Below, piece after piece: positions 22,976-35,182 of a DNA stretch of 64,000 bases. The DNA is from Allodiplogaster sudhausi. Its lineage: Eukaryota; Nematoda; Chromadorea; Rhabditida; Diplogasteridae. The stretch's first letter is position 1; each line of letters begins with the position of its first letter. The notes under the pieces are model-generated. The model was not told the DNA's origin. It searched no databases and was given only the letters and a program-made list of their open reading frames with translations. The position numbers and the translations under genes were made by a program. Where the stretch lies: positions 826,501 to 890,500 of the forward strand of contig CALZFC010000030.1 of NCBI GenBank assembly GCA_945643635.1. The letters are read 5' to 3'.

Positions 22976-25155
22976 CTACTGGATGATGCTGAATCGTCGC
23001 GCTTCAGTAGCGGGTCGTTTCTCTTCCATTGCCTGAGTAATGAAAATGGATTTTCTTCTCTCTTCATATATAATGTATATACTAAATGTATGTATGTATA
23101 TGTGCTATGTTGTAAGCACAATTCAGATCCATTAACTTCGTTCATCAATATAAAAGCGTTAAGCGTTATAAAAGTGCGCCTGAACATATGTAACTATTCT
23201 TTGCATCTAGAAAAAGTGTTCTGCATGCTCGTGAAGTTCAATTCCATTCACCGTTTCGCCCTCGTGTGGCAGCGTCTTTTTGACTGCGACCAGTCTCTTA
23301 ATTCGATGGATAACAAAGAGACAAAGTACGAAGAGACCACGGTGATGACAGAAAGGCCGAGCCAGATTCCAGCTTGGCCGCCGAGTTCAGCGATGGCGTC
23401 CGAAATCTACATATATGTATGTAGATCAAAATTTAATTAATAAAAAAAAACCGAATAATAATTCTCACCGTATACGAGGGATGCTCCGTGTAAACCTTCT
23501 GCGCCAGAGTTCCAAAGTAGACATTCACAATGAGCGCGTTCCTTTTGTACCTGAATATTCGAATGCTAAAAATACAAACTTCTTTTTATGTTTAAAGAAT
23601 TGCGAACCATGCGATGCATTCGCCGACTGAGGCAAAGTTAATGTTCCAAGGCTCGCAACTGCCGAGCTGGAATTAAAGTTTATTTCAATTAATCACCTTA
23701 AAATAATATAATAGATGCGATATCAAATTGCCGCATTCTCAATGGGAGTAGGCACTCTCATCCTCGCATGCTATTTTGTAGGCGACACAAACCTAATAAG
23801 AGTACGATTCCTCAGAATTTTACATCTTAGTTATCGCCTTCCTTTAAGTATGCTTTGAAATGTCTTCTGTACATTTAATATTCATCAGAATGTACATAGA
23901 ATAACAGAATAAGTCAGCAAACTCAGGAAAATGTACTGAATTTGTCAAAATATAAATATAAAGACATGTTGATAATGAAACGTAAGAGCTAACGCCGGCA
24001 GTGCCGCTGGTTTCCAGAAGGTCTTGCCTGGTCGAGGCTTCCCTCTTACGACGACCAAATAATATGAAGGATGATCCTGAAAATTGTTTTTTTAATACAT
24101 ATGTTTTATTTATTTATTTTTTGCATTCCTTGTGCTGGCTAGTAAGCAATATACATATGTATCTCGTACCTGAATTGCATTGATCAAACTTCGATAGATC
24201 ACAGCCCTCAGCCCACGTTCTGTTCGAAGTGTACAGTTTTTCATTGTAAACACAGAGAACACTTGTTTCCGGGTAGCTGTCAATTCGATCTTGATACTGA
24301 CACTGAATAAATATTGTGCGAAGTATATATATAAACAAAATACTCATCTCATCTTTTTCTGACATAAATTTCGAGCTTAGACCTAAAGAAGACAAGTATT
24401 TCAGATAAGAAGCAATGAAATCCAAAGTAAAACTGTACCAATGCTGATGATAAATATAAGTAAGTGCCACGATTTTCACTAACATGATGAGATTCAAAAA
24501 AGACAATGGCCACTGGATCGTTTGACTGTTATAATAATCCTCTCAACACTAACCTTGTGAACACCTTAGTAAATCAAATCAAATTAAATGAAAAAGTAAG
24601 GTATAAAAATGAATAATTGAGAAAAACGGCCAACTCTGTAATTTGCCGAATGCGGATTATCTTGATTTCTCTTGCGACGACCTATTGCATTTGAAGAGAA
24701 AAATTAGATTAACCGATACTTCAAATTGAACGTTCTAGCCAAAGTTAACGAATCATAAGGAAAATAAATTTTGTTGAAGGAGCTTCAAATTAAATAAGAA
24801 CAGAAACTGTCAGATGTATTTATAACAAATTTGGTATAAAGAGAGGTATGAAAGGTACGAAGAGCAGTGAGAATTTTCATTATTCTTGTTTTAGTGCACA
24901 TGTACGAGGGAAGTTTAAAAATACCTGAAGAACAGCTCGGAAATCTTGCAAGATCGCAGGTGGCCACCGAATCTGACATGAGCACTTATAAACCAGCGCT
25001 CCGTTGCTAATGCAAAAGCACTGATAGGTGCCGTCGAGGGCATGGTCAATGGTGGCCTGGTGCTCGCACGATCCAGTCTAAAGAATCATCAAAGTCTACC
25101 TCGTAAGCTGTTAGGTTAGATTTATTCGCTTGAAATGAGCAAAAACTCCACATAC

Positions 25156-25525
25156 AGTACCGCCCAACAACCAGGGGTGCAGGAACTTTCGGAACTTTCA
25201 GAAAGTTCCAAAATGTCCGATCAAATTTGTGCGTTTCTCGATAACCGCACGTCGATTTGGTTTGGATATTTAGATTCAGGCACTCTGATTTTACCACTAC
25301 GAATTGAGCCGTTCCTGCACCACAAATTGACAAGTTTTTCCATTTTCGCGAATATGCATTATTTTGACATTTTAATGCTCAATTATTGTTAAGCGAGAGT
25401 GCCTGAATCGAAATATGCAAACCAAATCGACGTGCGGTCATCGAGAAACGCACAAATAGATCGGACATTTTGGAACTTTCCGAAAGTTCCGAAAGTTCCT
25501 GCACCCCTGGTTGTTGGGCGGTACT
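25156..25525. mobile_element. Foldback MITE with about 130-bp terminal inverted repeats
   Basis: The two arms (25156 to about 25288, and about 25390 to 25525) are near-perfect inverted copies. Each begins AGTACCGCCCAACAACCAGG and contains the GGAACTTTCGGAACTTTC direct repeat. About 100 bases separate them and there is no transposase. It sits in the intron between the mucin-like block and the first Cys-rich exon of DEG/ENaC copy A. Confidence 0.85.
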
Positions 25526-28286
25526 CTACTTATAAATTTAAATAAATGAATTAAATATATTGACTGTAGTTGTGCTGAAGGTAGACGTCGTTGTGACTTC
25601 CAGAGAGGAAGTGGAGGTCGAGAGTAAAGTACTCGAAGTACTTGAATCTGAAGTTGAGGAAGTCTCACGATTCGAAAGAATATCAGTCGATGAAGGAATT
25701 GTCTCGATTATGGAGATGATAGATAGCGACGTTGGGGTGGTCTCGGGAATGGCAACAGTAGACAGCACTGAAGTCGTCGTGGAGGCAGATTCCGTGTCTG
25801 AAGAAGAAGAAGTCGTTGTTGTAAAACGAATGGGCGGAAGTAGGCGTTGAGGGACTTTGAAAATGTGGAGAAGAAGTAGAGGGAGTTTCAGAAGCTGAAC
25901 GTGGTGATATCGACGTTGGCGAAGTTTCCGAATTTGACAGTATAAGAGATGACGTTGCGGATGTTTCCAATGAATACTAAGAGGTCGTGGGAACAGGCTG
26001 AGCCGTCCCAGTCGTCCTTACGGATGAAGACGTCCATAAAGGCTTCTGCTTCTCCTGAGTGGCATGATAAAGTTGACCAAGAAAGTTAAAGGGGGCAAGT
26101 ATTGAATGATTATACCGTAGTACTTCAGGGAAATTTTGAATTCGCGCAAGCAAATATGTACATGACTCTTCGCTGGCTTAGTGAAATAGGAGGGTGCCTA
26201 ACATCCACAGTAAAACGCTCCTTTATGGAATCAATAATATAACCCTTATTGCGTCGTCTAAAAAGGGAAGCGACCAACAATTATTGCGACATACTGCTCC
26301 TGAGTGCCGGTGCCGACCCCGTATTTGAGAGAGGGATACCTGGTATTCGAAACTGATAGTAACCTCGAAAAAGAAGTGCTGCAGGTATTCACTACATACA
26401 TAGATGCAAATGGTTAGATAAAAAGTAGCAAAGAATGCAAACATTCTTGTCGAAAGACAACTGACTCGGCGGTGGTGAGTGTGGGCAGAAAGGACTCTTC
26501 GCGGCATGCGCGAGGGCAGGAGCAGGCCAGCTCGGTTGCCTCGAGACCGTTGGCAGGAGAATGTCGTTGTCGTCGCAGGGTTCAAATGCATTTCACTGCG
26601 AACAAGACAACATGCGAGCATTGCAAAACCACAAAGCCTTTTTCTCTTTTATTTCAAGTTGCTCTAAATCGCATGGATATTAATGAAGGGAATGTTAACT
26701 TCCATCACGTATCACCCAACGAAGAGGCTTCTAACAATAAGCTTACAATCTTCCATTGTTCGACAGAGCATCGCGGTGTTGGTGCCAAGAGGAATGCGAG
26801 GATCGGCGCAGCCGCATCTGATTTGGCAATCTTTACATCGTGCTTTCAAGATATTCCTTTGGATCCACTAAACTTTTCGTAATGGAGGTGTAGGCGAATC
26901 TTTTTACATACATATATCAAAATGGTATAGAAAAGACCAGTTGTAACCGTTTGATAGTCTGCCGCTGCCTGCAGCTGTTCATGCAGCCTTGTTGCGTATA
27001 GTTCATTCCCTACAGATTGGCTCAATCACCACTATTTACATATATAATGCATATCTCAAGCTTTCTTTTCCACTACCGCATTCGAAATCTTCATAAGACA
27101 TTCAGCTTTATGAAGTTTTAATTTCATGAATGCTTAACCGCGTAGTAGTTCGAATCGGCTCCCAGGCCGTCGACGCATGTCGTATAAGGTCTTCCCGATC
27201 GGATCTTCACTTCCTGTCAAATTACTAGGCGTATCATCTTGCTAGCAGATCTTAGCTAGCTAAACTTGGTGCTAAAATATGTATATAAGCTCATTGTCTT
27301 TATAAGCGTGCTGCAAAAGTTTTAGTTGTGCCGCACCTTTTCAATGACAATGGAAGATTGCTTCCCAACGGCAACGGGAATTTGCCGACCGACCGCAGAT
27401 GGATATCTCAAATTGTATTAGCTCATATTGAAACCATATTAAGGTAAAGTCCACTGAAACTAATTAAACACTACCTTCTGTCATGAATCGCAAGACGACA
27501 GTTTGCTGTTTCGGAAGTTGGCAAGAAGTCGTTGTCCAGCGTGCGCGGGTCTTCTTGCTGAGAATGAGTGAAGTTTTTTCTGTTTGTAATATATGAAAAG
27601 GGACTCTAAACTAAAAACTTTGAAAGCGACGTGATTGCACTAACCTTTACAGTGAGAAGCATTCTGAGTCCGTATTTGTCGCCTGGTCGAGTGATTGAAA
27701 TGTTTGGCTGAAGCTGTAGGCAAACTCCAAATTCAGCGTCCATGTGAATGGAAAACCAGTTCCTGTAATTGTGAGCGCAAATCAAGGCAGACTACAATAC
27801 TTAAAATACTAACTTTTCGCATTGCTTGCCGCCAAGAGTACATTCTGTTACCATGTCATCAAAGCTGTACATTGCTGGTATCTGAATTGTTTTTTTTTCT
27901 TCGTGATTAATTCCGTAGTTGTTTAGCGTGCCTTCTCCTCTTCTGTCATGCTTGCTGCGAGTAGCATTACCATTTCTTTCGTCACCAGTTGTCTCTCTCG
28001 AGGATGGATCGCAGCCTTGAATCCGATTTAGTTATCGAGATCATATTAACTAACTAATTATGAGGAATACGAATGCTTGCAATTAGAATTAGTATGAGAT
28101 TGTTTGTGTGAGCACAACTCCACCGTACCAGTCCATAAGAGTCGTTCGTGTCGAGACCATTACGAATTGCTCGATATGACTGAAGCAGGTCCGAAATTTC
28201 GCGAAAGGATGGATTATTGTCGACTTCCGACAATTTGTACGGATTGGAGTTGCAGAAGGTTATTGTGGGAAATTCCTGTGGTATCA

Positions 28287-28378
28287 GACGAGTCATGAGA
28301 GACTAGAACCAACTTTGCCTGCATAGAGTCAAGACGAGTCATGAGAGACTAGAACCAACTTTACCTGCATAGCAAACT
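28287..28378. repeat. 46-bp direct tandem duplication at a splice donor
   Basis: GACGAGTCATGAGAGACTAG and the following bases recur exactly 46 bases later, with one difference (TTTGCCTGCATAG against TTTACCTGCATAG). On the minus strand the repeat carries the exon-end GCAG|GTAAAG donor of DEG/ENaC copy A in one unit and a decoy GCAG|GCAAAG in the other. Confidence 0.85.
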
Positions 28379-29248
28379 CGACCGTGGTTGTCATGTGAGA
28401 AGGAAAGGCGAAGTAGCGGACGACGGAAAGAGCAACGCTTACGATAAAGGCAATTCCACTTTTCAAAGGAATGACGTTATTCTTTTCAAAATAAACAATT
28501 TTAGTGGAATTGAACAGTGTTGGTTTTTTATTTGCGAAAGTTATAATCACTTCACAACTTACAGCACAATTGATGCGATTCCCCAATAGATTCGCTCCAG
28601 TTTTGTATCGCAGCAGGAGAAGAAGCGAATGCATGCAACTGAGGACCAGCGAGCAAAGTCAAAGAGGACGCTCAGAAGAGTCGCCTTAGCCGTGAGCAAG
28701 ATCTGAAGACAAAATTATATTGAGAGAAGGAATAATAAGAAGCTACTAAGACCAGTGTCAATAGCATTGGGGCATCTGTACAAAAATGTAGTGAAATGAG
28801 AGTGAAGAGACAAGGACTTCTAAGAAATGTAAGGCAATTTCGGAAGAGATTCCATGGCAAGTTATGATGACAATGGCCGCCTCTTTTTGTGTGGGTAGAG
28901 GAAAAGTCCTTGCCAGCTATATACATACATACAAATCTTTCTCTCACAAACATTGCTTCAACTCCGATTTAAGACCATCTGATTTGATTTTTCGTGTTTC
29001 AATAATTAGTTTCGAAGACTTGACTCCATTCTTGCCGATGATCAGGCGCACGAGAAGTCCTCTCCGTTTCAGAAACTGTAATTCCTGCGAAGTGCAAAAT
29101 CCCTTGCAAATTGATATTGGGATCAAACTAATGTAAGTAGATGGAAAGTTTGTGCAGCTGCAAATTACTATAATGCATACAGAGTCTTGTTGTGAATCAA
29201 TACTTTCATAGTGAATTACCAAGAGCACATGTTCAATCTTATTAAATA

Positions 29249-29345
29249 AAGAAAAACAGGAGGGGATGGCGAGGCGGCTTTCTTCTCGCCTTTCTTATCC
29301 GGATTCACAGCGTCCACCACATCTTAGAAAGCTGGAAGTTGTTCG
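29249..29345 (-). pseudogene. Isolated C-terminal exon of an MSP-type gene
   Basis: Read on the minus strand, the segment after an acceptor-like CTAAG encodes D-V-V-D-A-V-N-P-D-K-K-G-E-K-K-A-A. The same exon occurs at about 32150-32220 and 35187-35257 with an intact stop. It resembles the tail exon of the MSP pseudogene at 45.4 kb (N-P-E-K-D-D-E-K-K). No MSP domain is attached, so these are relics in the array spacers. Confidence 0.5.
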
Positions 29346-29783
29346 TCCAACATGTTTTTGTTTTACTTTTTAGTTCACTCGCAAAATTACGTTAACAAAA
29401 ATTGTATTCTGTTGGGTTAGAAAAGTTTTTAAAAGCGGTTGCACTTTTACAGTGCAAATCTCATCATTAAATTTAATTTTAAAAAAATTACAAGGTCAAA
29501 GAATTAACATTGGTAAAGCAACAAAAACCCAGAAATTTAAATTGTTATTGAACACGAGATTTCTGAAAGATTTTTCCAGGCGAAACAAAAAGAGTTCAGA
29601 AAACACATTAGAAGTGCAGCTTCTAGTTTTGTATACATATAAGCTGAATTCCGATGCAAACCATCATTCATTTCTTCACTGGATACCGCGAGAGGTTGGC
29701 TGCTTTCCGTTTCTCCATTAATTGACAAAAGAAGAAATAAAATAGAAGGCTAATCCTGCAATATTTCAGGGCTTCCATTCATC

Positions 29784-31033
29784 ATGGAGTCAACATCTGA
29801 GCAGCACAAGAACGGCGTGAAGCCAAACAAACCGGGCGAACCGAATTTTAAGGTATGTCTTCATTTTTAATGTTGTTCTAGTAGCAGTTATCCATTTTAA
29901 ATTTAAACATAGTGATATAAATATTAACCTTACGTTTAGTTTTAACTTTAATCCTAACTCTTCCAGCTGCCGATTGAGCCGAGTGGCCCGATTGTCTTCA
30001 AACGTGAGGGCAAACATTGCCTCGCGAGGAGGGTCATCGAGAACAACACGGACAAGAAAGTCGTCTTTAAGGTCGACAAACAATTCCAAACCATTCATTT
30101 CTTGCAAACACGAAAAGATTAGAGATTGTTATGTAAATTATCTTTAGAAAAAATAATATACATTTGCATACATATTATCTATTTTCTCAGCATCTATTTG
30201 AACGAAAAAGTTATGAATTAATATGTCACGTACGCAACGCGCGCGTTAAAAAGCGTAAGAGATGTACTTTCTGATTCCCATAATTTTAGGTGAAGGTGAC
30301 AAACAAGAAGCTCTTTCATGTCAGCAAAGCCGTTGACGTTCTCGCGGCCGGGGCCAAGGTATTTCAGAACCATTTTAATCTTCAAAAATGATAAGACATG
30401 AACCTGGCAAAGAAGTTGGATTATTATTATTGTTATAATTATAATTATAATTATTATTATTATACATTCTTATATACAGATTTCAGGTAAACATCCGCAT
30501 CTACTGCCGCGGCACGCCGGAGGAGGCTTCGACTTACTTCATCGCCTTCTACCACGCGGACATCCCTGAGGCGGCCGCCGCCAAGAAGGCCTCTGAGGTA
30601 GCAAAAGATTTAAAGGAGTTGACCGAGGAACAATTGGCTTCTATGCTGAATTATAAGCTCGCATCAACTCAAAACATTGTTCGGGACAGAGAGTGAGAGG
30701 GAAAATGCATGAATTTGCTATAAACTGTCTCTTAAAATGATATATTCTTAAAAGATCACGACTTCACAATTTTAAAAGGTGTACACTTGTGATTTAGTGA
30801 AGCAAATGGTGTGAAAAAATTTTTTACCCCAGATTTGGAAGGAAGTCCAGCCAGCGGGTGTGATGCGAATCCTCTGCGGTTGCGATTTGGATGAAGGAAA
30901 GGAGAAAAAGGAAGTGAAGAAGGAGGAAGAAAAGAAGAAAGAGAAGAAAGAGGAAGAAAAGAAAGATGTAAAGAAAGAGGAAGGCAATTTTAAGCTTAAC
31001 ATTGATGCAAAATTATTATTAATGAATACATAA
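29784..31033 (+). CDS. MSP-domain protein, array copy 1 (short-tailed)
   Basis: Exons 29784-29852, 29967-30071, 30290-30358, 30487-30597 and 30833-31033 (TAA) give 184 residues. A 23-residue leader rich in Lys/Asn/Pro is followed by a major-sperm-protein immunoglobulin-like domain: L-P-I-E-P-x-G-P-I-V-F-K, then N-N-T, V-V-F-K-V-K-V-T-N, V-N-I-R-I, and F-Y-H-A-D-I-P. A short Lys/Glu tail ends the protein. MSP domains act as cytoskeletal polymers in nematode sperm or as VAP-like adaptors; which applies here is not shown. Compared with copies 2 and 3, an AAA-to-TAA change ends the frame at the exon 5 donor. The following acceptor is TTTTAT instead of TTTTAG. The downstream exons (about 31104-31607) persist but appear disconnected. 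Confidence 0.8.
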
Positions 31034-31103
31034 GTGAAATTATTAATAAACGCAAATTGATGAAGATAATTAAAACGGAGAATAAAATGATATCATTTTA
31101 TTG

Positions 31104-31607
31104 CGACGAGCAGCCGGCAAAGGGCGCAAAGCTGGTGGAAACACGCAACAATGGGCCAGACAACCTCTACGAGCAGTGCAAGTCCGAGAAGAAGAATGAT
31201 GATCCCCTCAAGGTCGATCCATATACTGTCTTTAAAAATTTTCATAATACTATACATTATTTTTACATACCATTTGAGCGCGAAAAGTTTAAAAAAGAGA
31301 TTTTTAAATTTTGAATTCTTATTTTCTCTTTAGGAGCTTAGTCCGGAGGAGAAGGTTGCTCTCCTCGCGAATGCAGCGTGCACGCAAAAGTCGGAATCGG
31401 TGAAGACGTTCAAGTGCACCACGGAGGGTGAGTTCCGGCTTGCACATTTAGCGCTAGCCATTTTGGACTATTTCAGGTGCTAGCGACCAATTAGGAAATA
31501 ATATTCGAAGAAAGCAGAAAATGTGTTAACAAAGGTTATTTATGACAAAAAATAAGAAAACTACCTTTTTTCCTCCAGATGGCACACCGAAAGGCGGCAA
31601 GGAGTGA
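31104..31607 (+). pseudogene. Disconnected 3' exons of MSP copy 1
   Basis: Sequences matching exons 6-8 of copies 2 and 3 are retained, from C-D-E-Q-P-A-K-G-A-K-L-V-E through to G-T-P-K-G-G-K-E and TGA at 31605-31607. The exon 6 acceptor is mutated (TTTTATTGC where the other copies have TTTTAGTGC), and the upstream exon has a stop. They would be read only if another splice route exists. Confidence 0.6.
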
Positions 31608-31914
31608 GCAGAAGAAGAGAGATGACTAGCGACGTTTTGAGGAGACGCCGCAACTTTTCTCGCTCTGGTTCCATGTAGGCGATAAATACTGAGAAAGAAA
31701 TTGTCTCGTTAATTGTTTGATAGAAGATACACTGATGAATGAAGAAAAAAATTGGACAAAAAAGAATTAGTGATTGTGCAATATCGATTTTCATCTTTAA
31801 TACAATATCTTTCCTTCGGAAGTTGCCTCTCCCCTATTCATTCCTTGAGCTTTGCTGATCGGCAATTTTTCAAAATATTTGCCCTAATGCAAGTGAAACT
31901 ACGTAAATCAAAAC

Positions 31915-32145
31915 GATAGACAAAAGACCAATTCAAACCGTTTGGTAGTCAGCCACTGCCTGCAGTTGTTCATGCAACCCTGCTGCGTGTAGTTCATTCC
32001 CAACAGATTGTCTCACTCACCACTATCTATCTATGCACATATCTCAGGCTTTCTTTTCCACTATAGTAATAGAAATCTTCTCAAGGCGTTCATGATGTTT
32101 TAATTTAATGAATGCTTAATTGCGTAGTAGTTTGAATCGGAGCCC
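31915..32145 (-). pseudogene. Captured DEG/ENaC exons in the MSP array spacer (first copy)
   Basis: This block is closely similar to 26930-27165 in DEG/ENaC copy A. It holds the exon with Y-T-Q-Q-G-C-M-N-N-C-R-Q-W and the end of the preceding exon (D-S-N-Y-Y). It joins abruptly to the isolated MSP C-terminal exon at about 32150. Confidence 0.75.
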
Positions 32146-32657
32146 AAGCCATTAAGCTGCTTTCTTCTCGCCGTTCTTCTCCGGATTCACAGTGTCCACC
32201 ACATCTTGGAAAACTGGAAGTTGTTCGTCAACGGGTTTTTTGTTTTACTTTTTACTTCACTCGCAAAATTACTTTTAAAAAAATGTATTCTGTTCGGTTG
32301 GAAAAGTTTTTAAAAGCTGTTGCACTTTTGCAGTGCAAATCTCATCATTACATTTTATATAAAAGTACAAGAACTAACATTGGCACGGCAACAAAAACAC
32401 AGAAATTTAAATTGTTATTGAATACGAGATTTCTGAAAGATTTTTCCAGGCGAAACAAAAAGAGTTCAGAAAACACATTAGAAGTGCAGCTTCTAGTTTT
32501 GTATACATACATATAAGCAGAATTCCGATGCAAACCATCATTCATTTCTTCACTGGATACCGCGAGAGGTTGGCTGCTTTCCGTTTCTCCATTAATTGAC
32601 AAAAGAAGAAATAAAATAGAAGGCTAATCCTGCAATATTTCAGGGCTTCCATTCATC

Positions 32658-34644
32658 ATGGAGTCAACATCTGAGCAGCACAAGAACGGCGTGAAGCCAA
32701 ACAAACCGGGCGAACCGAATTTTAAGGTATGTCTTCATTTTTAATATTATTCTAGTAGCAGTTAGCCATCTTAAATTTAAACATAGTAATATAAATATTA
32801 AGCCTTAACCTTGTTTAGTCTTAACTTTAATCCTAACTCTTCCAGCTGCCGATTGAGCCGCGTGGCCCGATTGTCTTCAAACGCGAGGGCAAGCATCTCT
32901 GCGCGAACAGAGTCCTCAAGAACAACACGGGCAAGATAGTCATCTTCAAGGTCAATATACAATTCCAGACCATTCATTTCTTGCAAACACGCAAAGATTG
33001 GGACTTGAAATGTAAATAATCTTCAGAATAAATAATACACATTTGCATGCATTTTCTCTATAATCTCCGCATATATTTGAATGAAAACAATTATGAATTA
33101 ATATCTATATCAATTACGCAACGCGCGCAATACTTAAGAGAACGCATACTTTCTGATTACCAAACATTTAAGGTAAAGGTGACGAACCCGAAGCTGTTCA
33201 CTGTCAGCAAGGCCGTTGACTTTATCGAGGCCGGTGCCAAGGTATTTCAGAACCATTTTAATCTTCAAATATGATAAGACATTAAATTAATCTGGCATGC
33301 CTGCAAGCAAATTGGATGTTATATATATATATATATATATATATGTACAGATATATTTCAGGTAAACATCCGCATCGACTTCCGCGGCACCCCAGCCGAA
33401 GCAGCGGGCAGCTACGTCGCCTTCTACCACGCGGACATCCCTGAGACAGCAGCCGCCAAGAAGATCGCTGAGGTAACAAAAGAGTTAAGGGAGCTGACCG
33501 AGGGACAATTGGTTTCTAAGCTTAATTGTAAGCTCGCATAATGGCAAAACATTGTTGGTGACAGAATGATATATTCTTAAAAGATCAAGACTTCGCAATT
33601 TTAAAAGCTGTATATACACTTGCAATTTAGTGCGTCAAAAAGTGTGAAATGTTTTTTTCCCAGATTTGGAAGGAAGTCCAGCCAGCGGGTGTGACGCGAA
33701 TCCTCTGCGTTTGCGAATCGGATGAAGGAAAGGAGAAAAAGGAAGTGAAGAAGGAGGAAGGAAAGAAGAAGGAAGCGGATGAAGGAAAGGAGAAAAAGAA
33801 AGTGAAGAAGGAGGAAGGAAAGAAGAAGGAAGCGGATGAAGGAAAGGAGAAAAAGGAAGTGAAGAAGGAGGAAGGAAAGAAGAAGGAAGCGGATGAAGGA
33901 AAGGAGAAAAAGGAAGTGAAGAAGGAGGAAGGAAAAAAGAAGGAGAAGAAAGAGGAAGAAAAGAAAGATGTGAAGGAAGAAGAAAAGACGGTGGAGAAGA
34001 AAGAGGAAGAAAAGAATGATGTAAAGAAAGAGGAAGGCAATTTTGAGCTTAAAATTGATGCAAAATTATTATTAATGAATGCAAAAGTAAATTAAATTGA
34101 TGAAGATAATTATAAAGTAGAATAAAATGATATCATTTTAGTGCGACGAACAGCCGGCAAAGGGCGCAAAGCTGGTGGAAATACACAACGATGGGGACGA
34201 CCTCTACGAGCAGTGCAAGTCCGAGAAGAAGAATGATGATCCCCTCAAGGTCGATCCATATACTGTCTTTAAAAATTTTCATAATACTATACATTATTTT
34301 TACATACCATTTGAGCGCGAAAAGTTTAAAAAAGAGATTTTTAAATTTTGAATTCTTATTTTCTCTTTAGGAGCTTAGTCCGGAGGAGAAGGTTGCTCTC
34401 CTCGCGAATGCAGCGTGCACGCAAAAGTCGGAATCGGTGAAGACGTTCAAGTGCACCACGGAGGGTGAGTTCCGGCTTGCACATTTAGCGCTAGCCATTT
34501 TGGACTATTTCAGGTGCTAGCGACCAATTAGGAAATAATATTCGAAGAAAGCAGAAAATGTGTTAACAAAGGTTATTTATGACAAAAAATAAGAAAACTA
34601 CCTTTTTTCCTCCAGATGGCACACCGAAAGGCGGCAAGGAGTGA
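32658..34644 (+). CDS. MSP-domain protein, array copy 2 (hybrid, K/E-repeat tail)
   Basis: Exons 32658-32726, 32846-32950, 33173-33241, 33362-33472, 33664-34086, 34142-34249, 34371-34464 and 34616-34644 (TGA) give 335 residues. The leader and MSP domain are as in copy 1, with small differences. Exon 5 then encodes about four tandem 19-residue units rich in Lys and Glu (D-E-G-K-E-K-K-E-V-K-K-E-E-G-K-K-K-E-A type), probably forming a long charged helix. Exons 6-8 add a C-terminal segment with two cysteines, ending G-T-P-K-G-G-K-E. The 5' part is nearly identical to copy 3 and the 3' part to copy 1, with the switch inside exon 6. A tail splice in the intron at 34087-34141 is supported by phase and by the paralogues. 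Confidence 0.82.
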
Positions 34645-34951
34645 GCAGAAGAAGAGAGATGACTAGCGACGTTTTGAGGAGACGCCGCAACTTTTCTCGC
34701 TCTGGTTCCATGTAGGCGATAAATACTGAGAAAGAAATTGTCTCGTTAATTGTTTGATAGAAGATACACTGATGAATGAAGAAAAAAATTGGACAAAAAA
34801 GAATTAGTGATTGTGCAATATCGATTTTCATCTTTAATACAATATCTTTCCTTCGGAAGTTGCCTCTCCCCTATTCATTCCTTGAGCTTTGCTGATCGGC
34901 AATTTTTCAAAATATTTGCCCTAATGCAAGTGAAACTACGTAAATCAAAAC

Positions 34952-35182
34952 GATAGACAAAAGACCAATTCAAACCGTTTGGTAGTCAGCCACTGCCTGC
35001 AGTTGTTCATGCAACCCTGCTGCGTGTAGTTCATTCCCAACAGATTGTCTCACTCACCACTATCTATCTATGCACATATCTCAGGCTTTCTTTTCCACTA
35101 TAGTAATAGAAATCTTCTCAAGGCGTTCATGATGTTTTAATTTAATGAATGCTTAATTGCGTAGTAGTTTGAATCGGAGCCC
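34952..35182 (-). pseudogene. Captured DEG/ENaC exons in the MSP array spacer (second copy)
   Basis: A 3037-bp-shifted near-identical copy of the block at 31.9-32.1 kb, again carrying the C-M-N-N-C-R-Q-W exon of a DEG/ENaC gene beside the isolated MSP tail exon. Confidence 0.75.

Larger units (their letters stand above)
22976..28710 (-). pseudogene. DEG/ENaC channel subunit, copy A, probably inactivated
   Basis: About eighteen exons can be matched one-to-one to the intact copy B. They include the pre-TM1 region (about 28700-28595), the TM1/Y-F-A-F-P-S-H-M-T-T-T-V exon, F-P-T-I-T-F-C-N, F-D-D-M-V-T-E-C, W-F-S-I-H-M-D-A-E-F-G, R-C-G-C-A-D-P-R-I-P-L-G and C-S-C-P-R-A-C. A Thr/Ser-rich mucin-like block follows (about 26060-25545), then Cys-rich exons near 25070-24935 and 24310-24180, Y-K-R-N-A-L-I-V-N-V-Y-F (about 23520-23470) and TM2 with G-I-W-L-G-L-S (about 23402-23290). 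The last residues are R-R-F-S-I-I-Q before TAG at 22978. Two lesions stand out. There is an in-frame TGA at 26584-26582 in the C-S-C-P exon. About 16 bases are missing after I-T-V-V in TM2 (about 23338-23305), shifting the frame. The mucin block also switches frame once. The family forms trimeric amiloride-sensitive Na+ channels. Confidence 0.75.

Noticed and set aside
25135..25392. 85-residue plus-strand frame near the foldback element
   Set aside because: Most of it is the inverted-repeat arm and centre of the MITE. There is no transposase motif.
33100..33140. Possible CRISPR-like or regulatory repeat at the MSP units
   Set aside because: The repeated sequence is explained by the 3037-bp tandem gene duplication. 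There are no short regular repeats with spacers.
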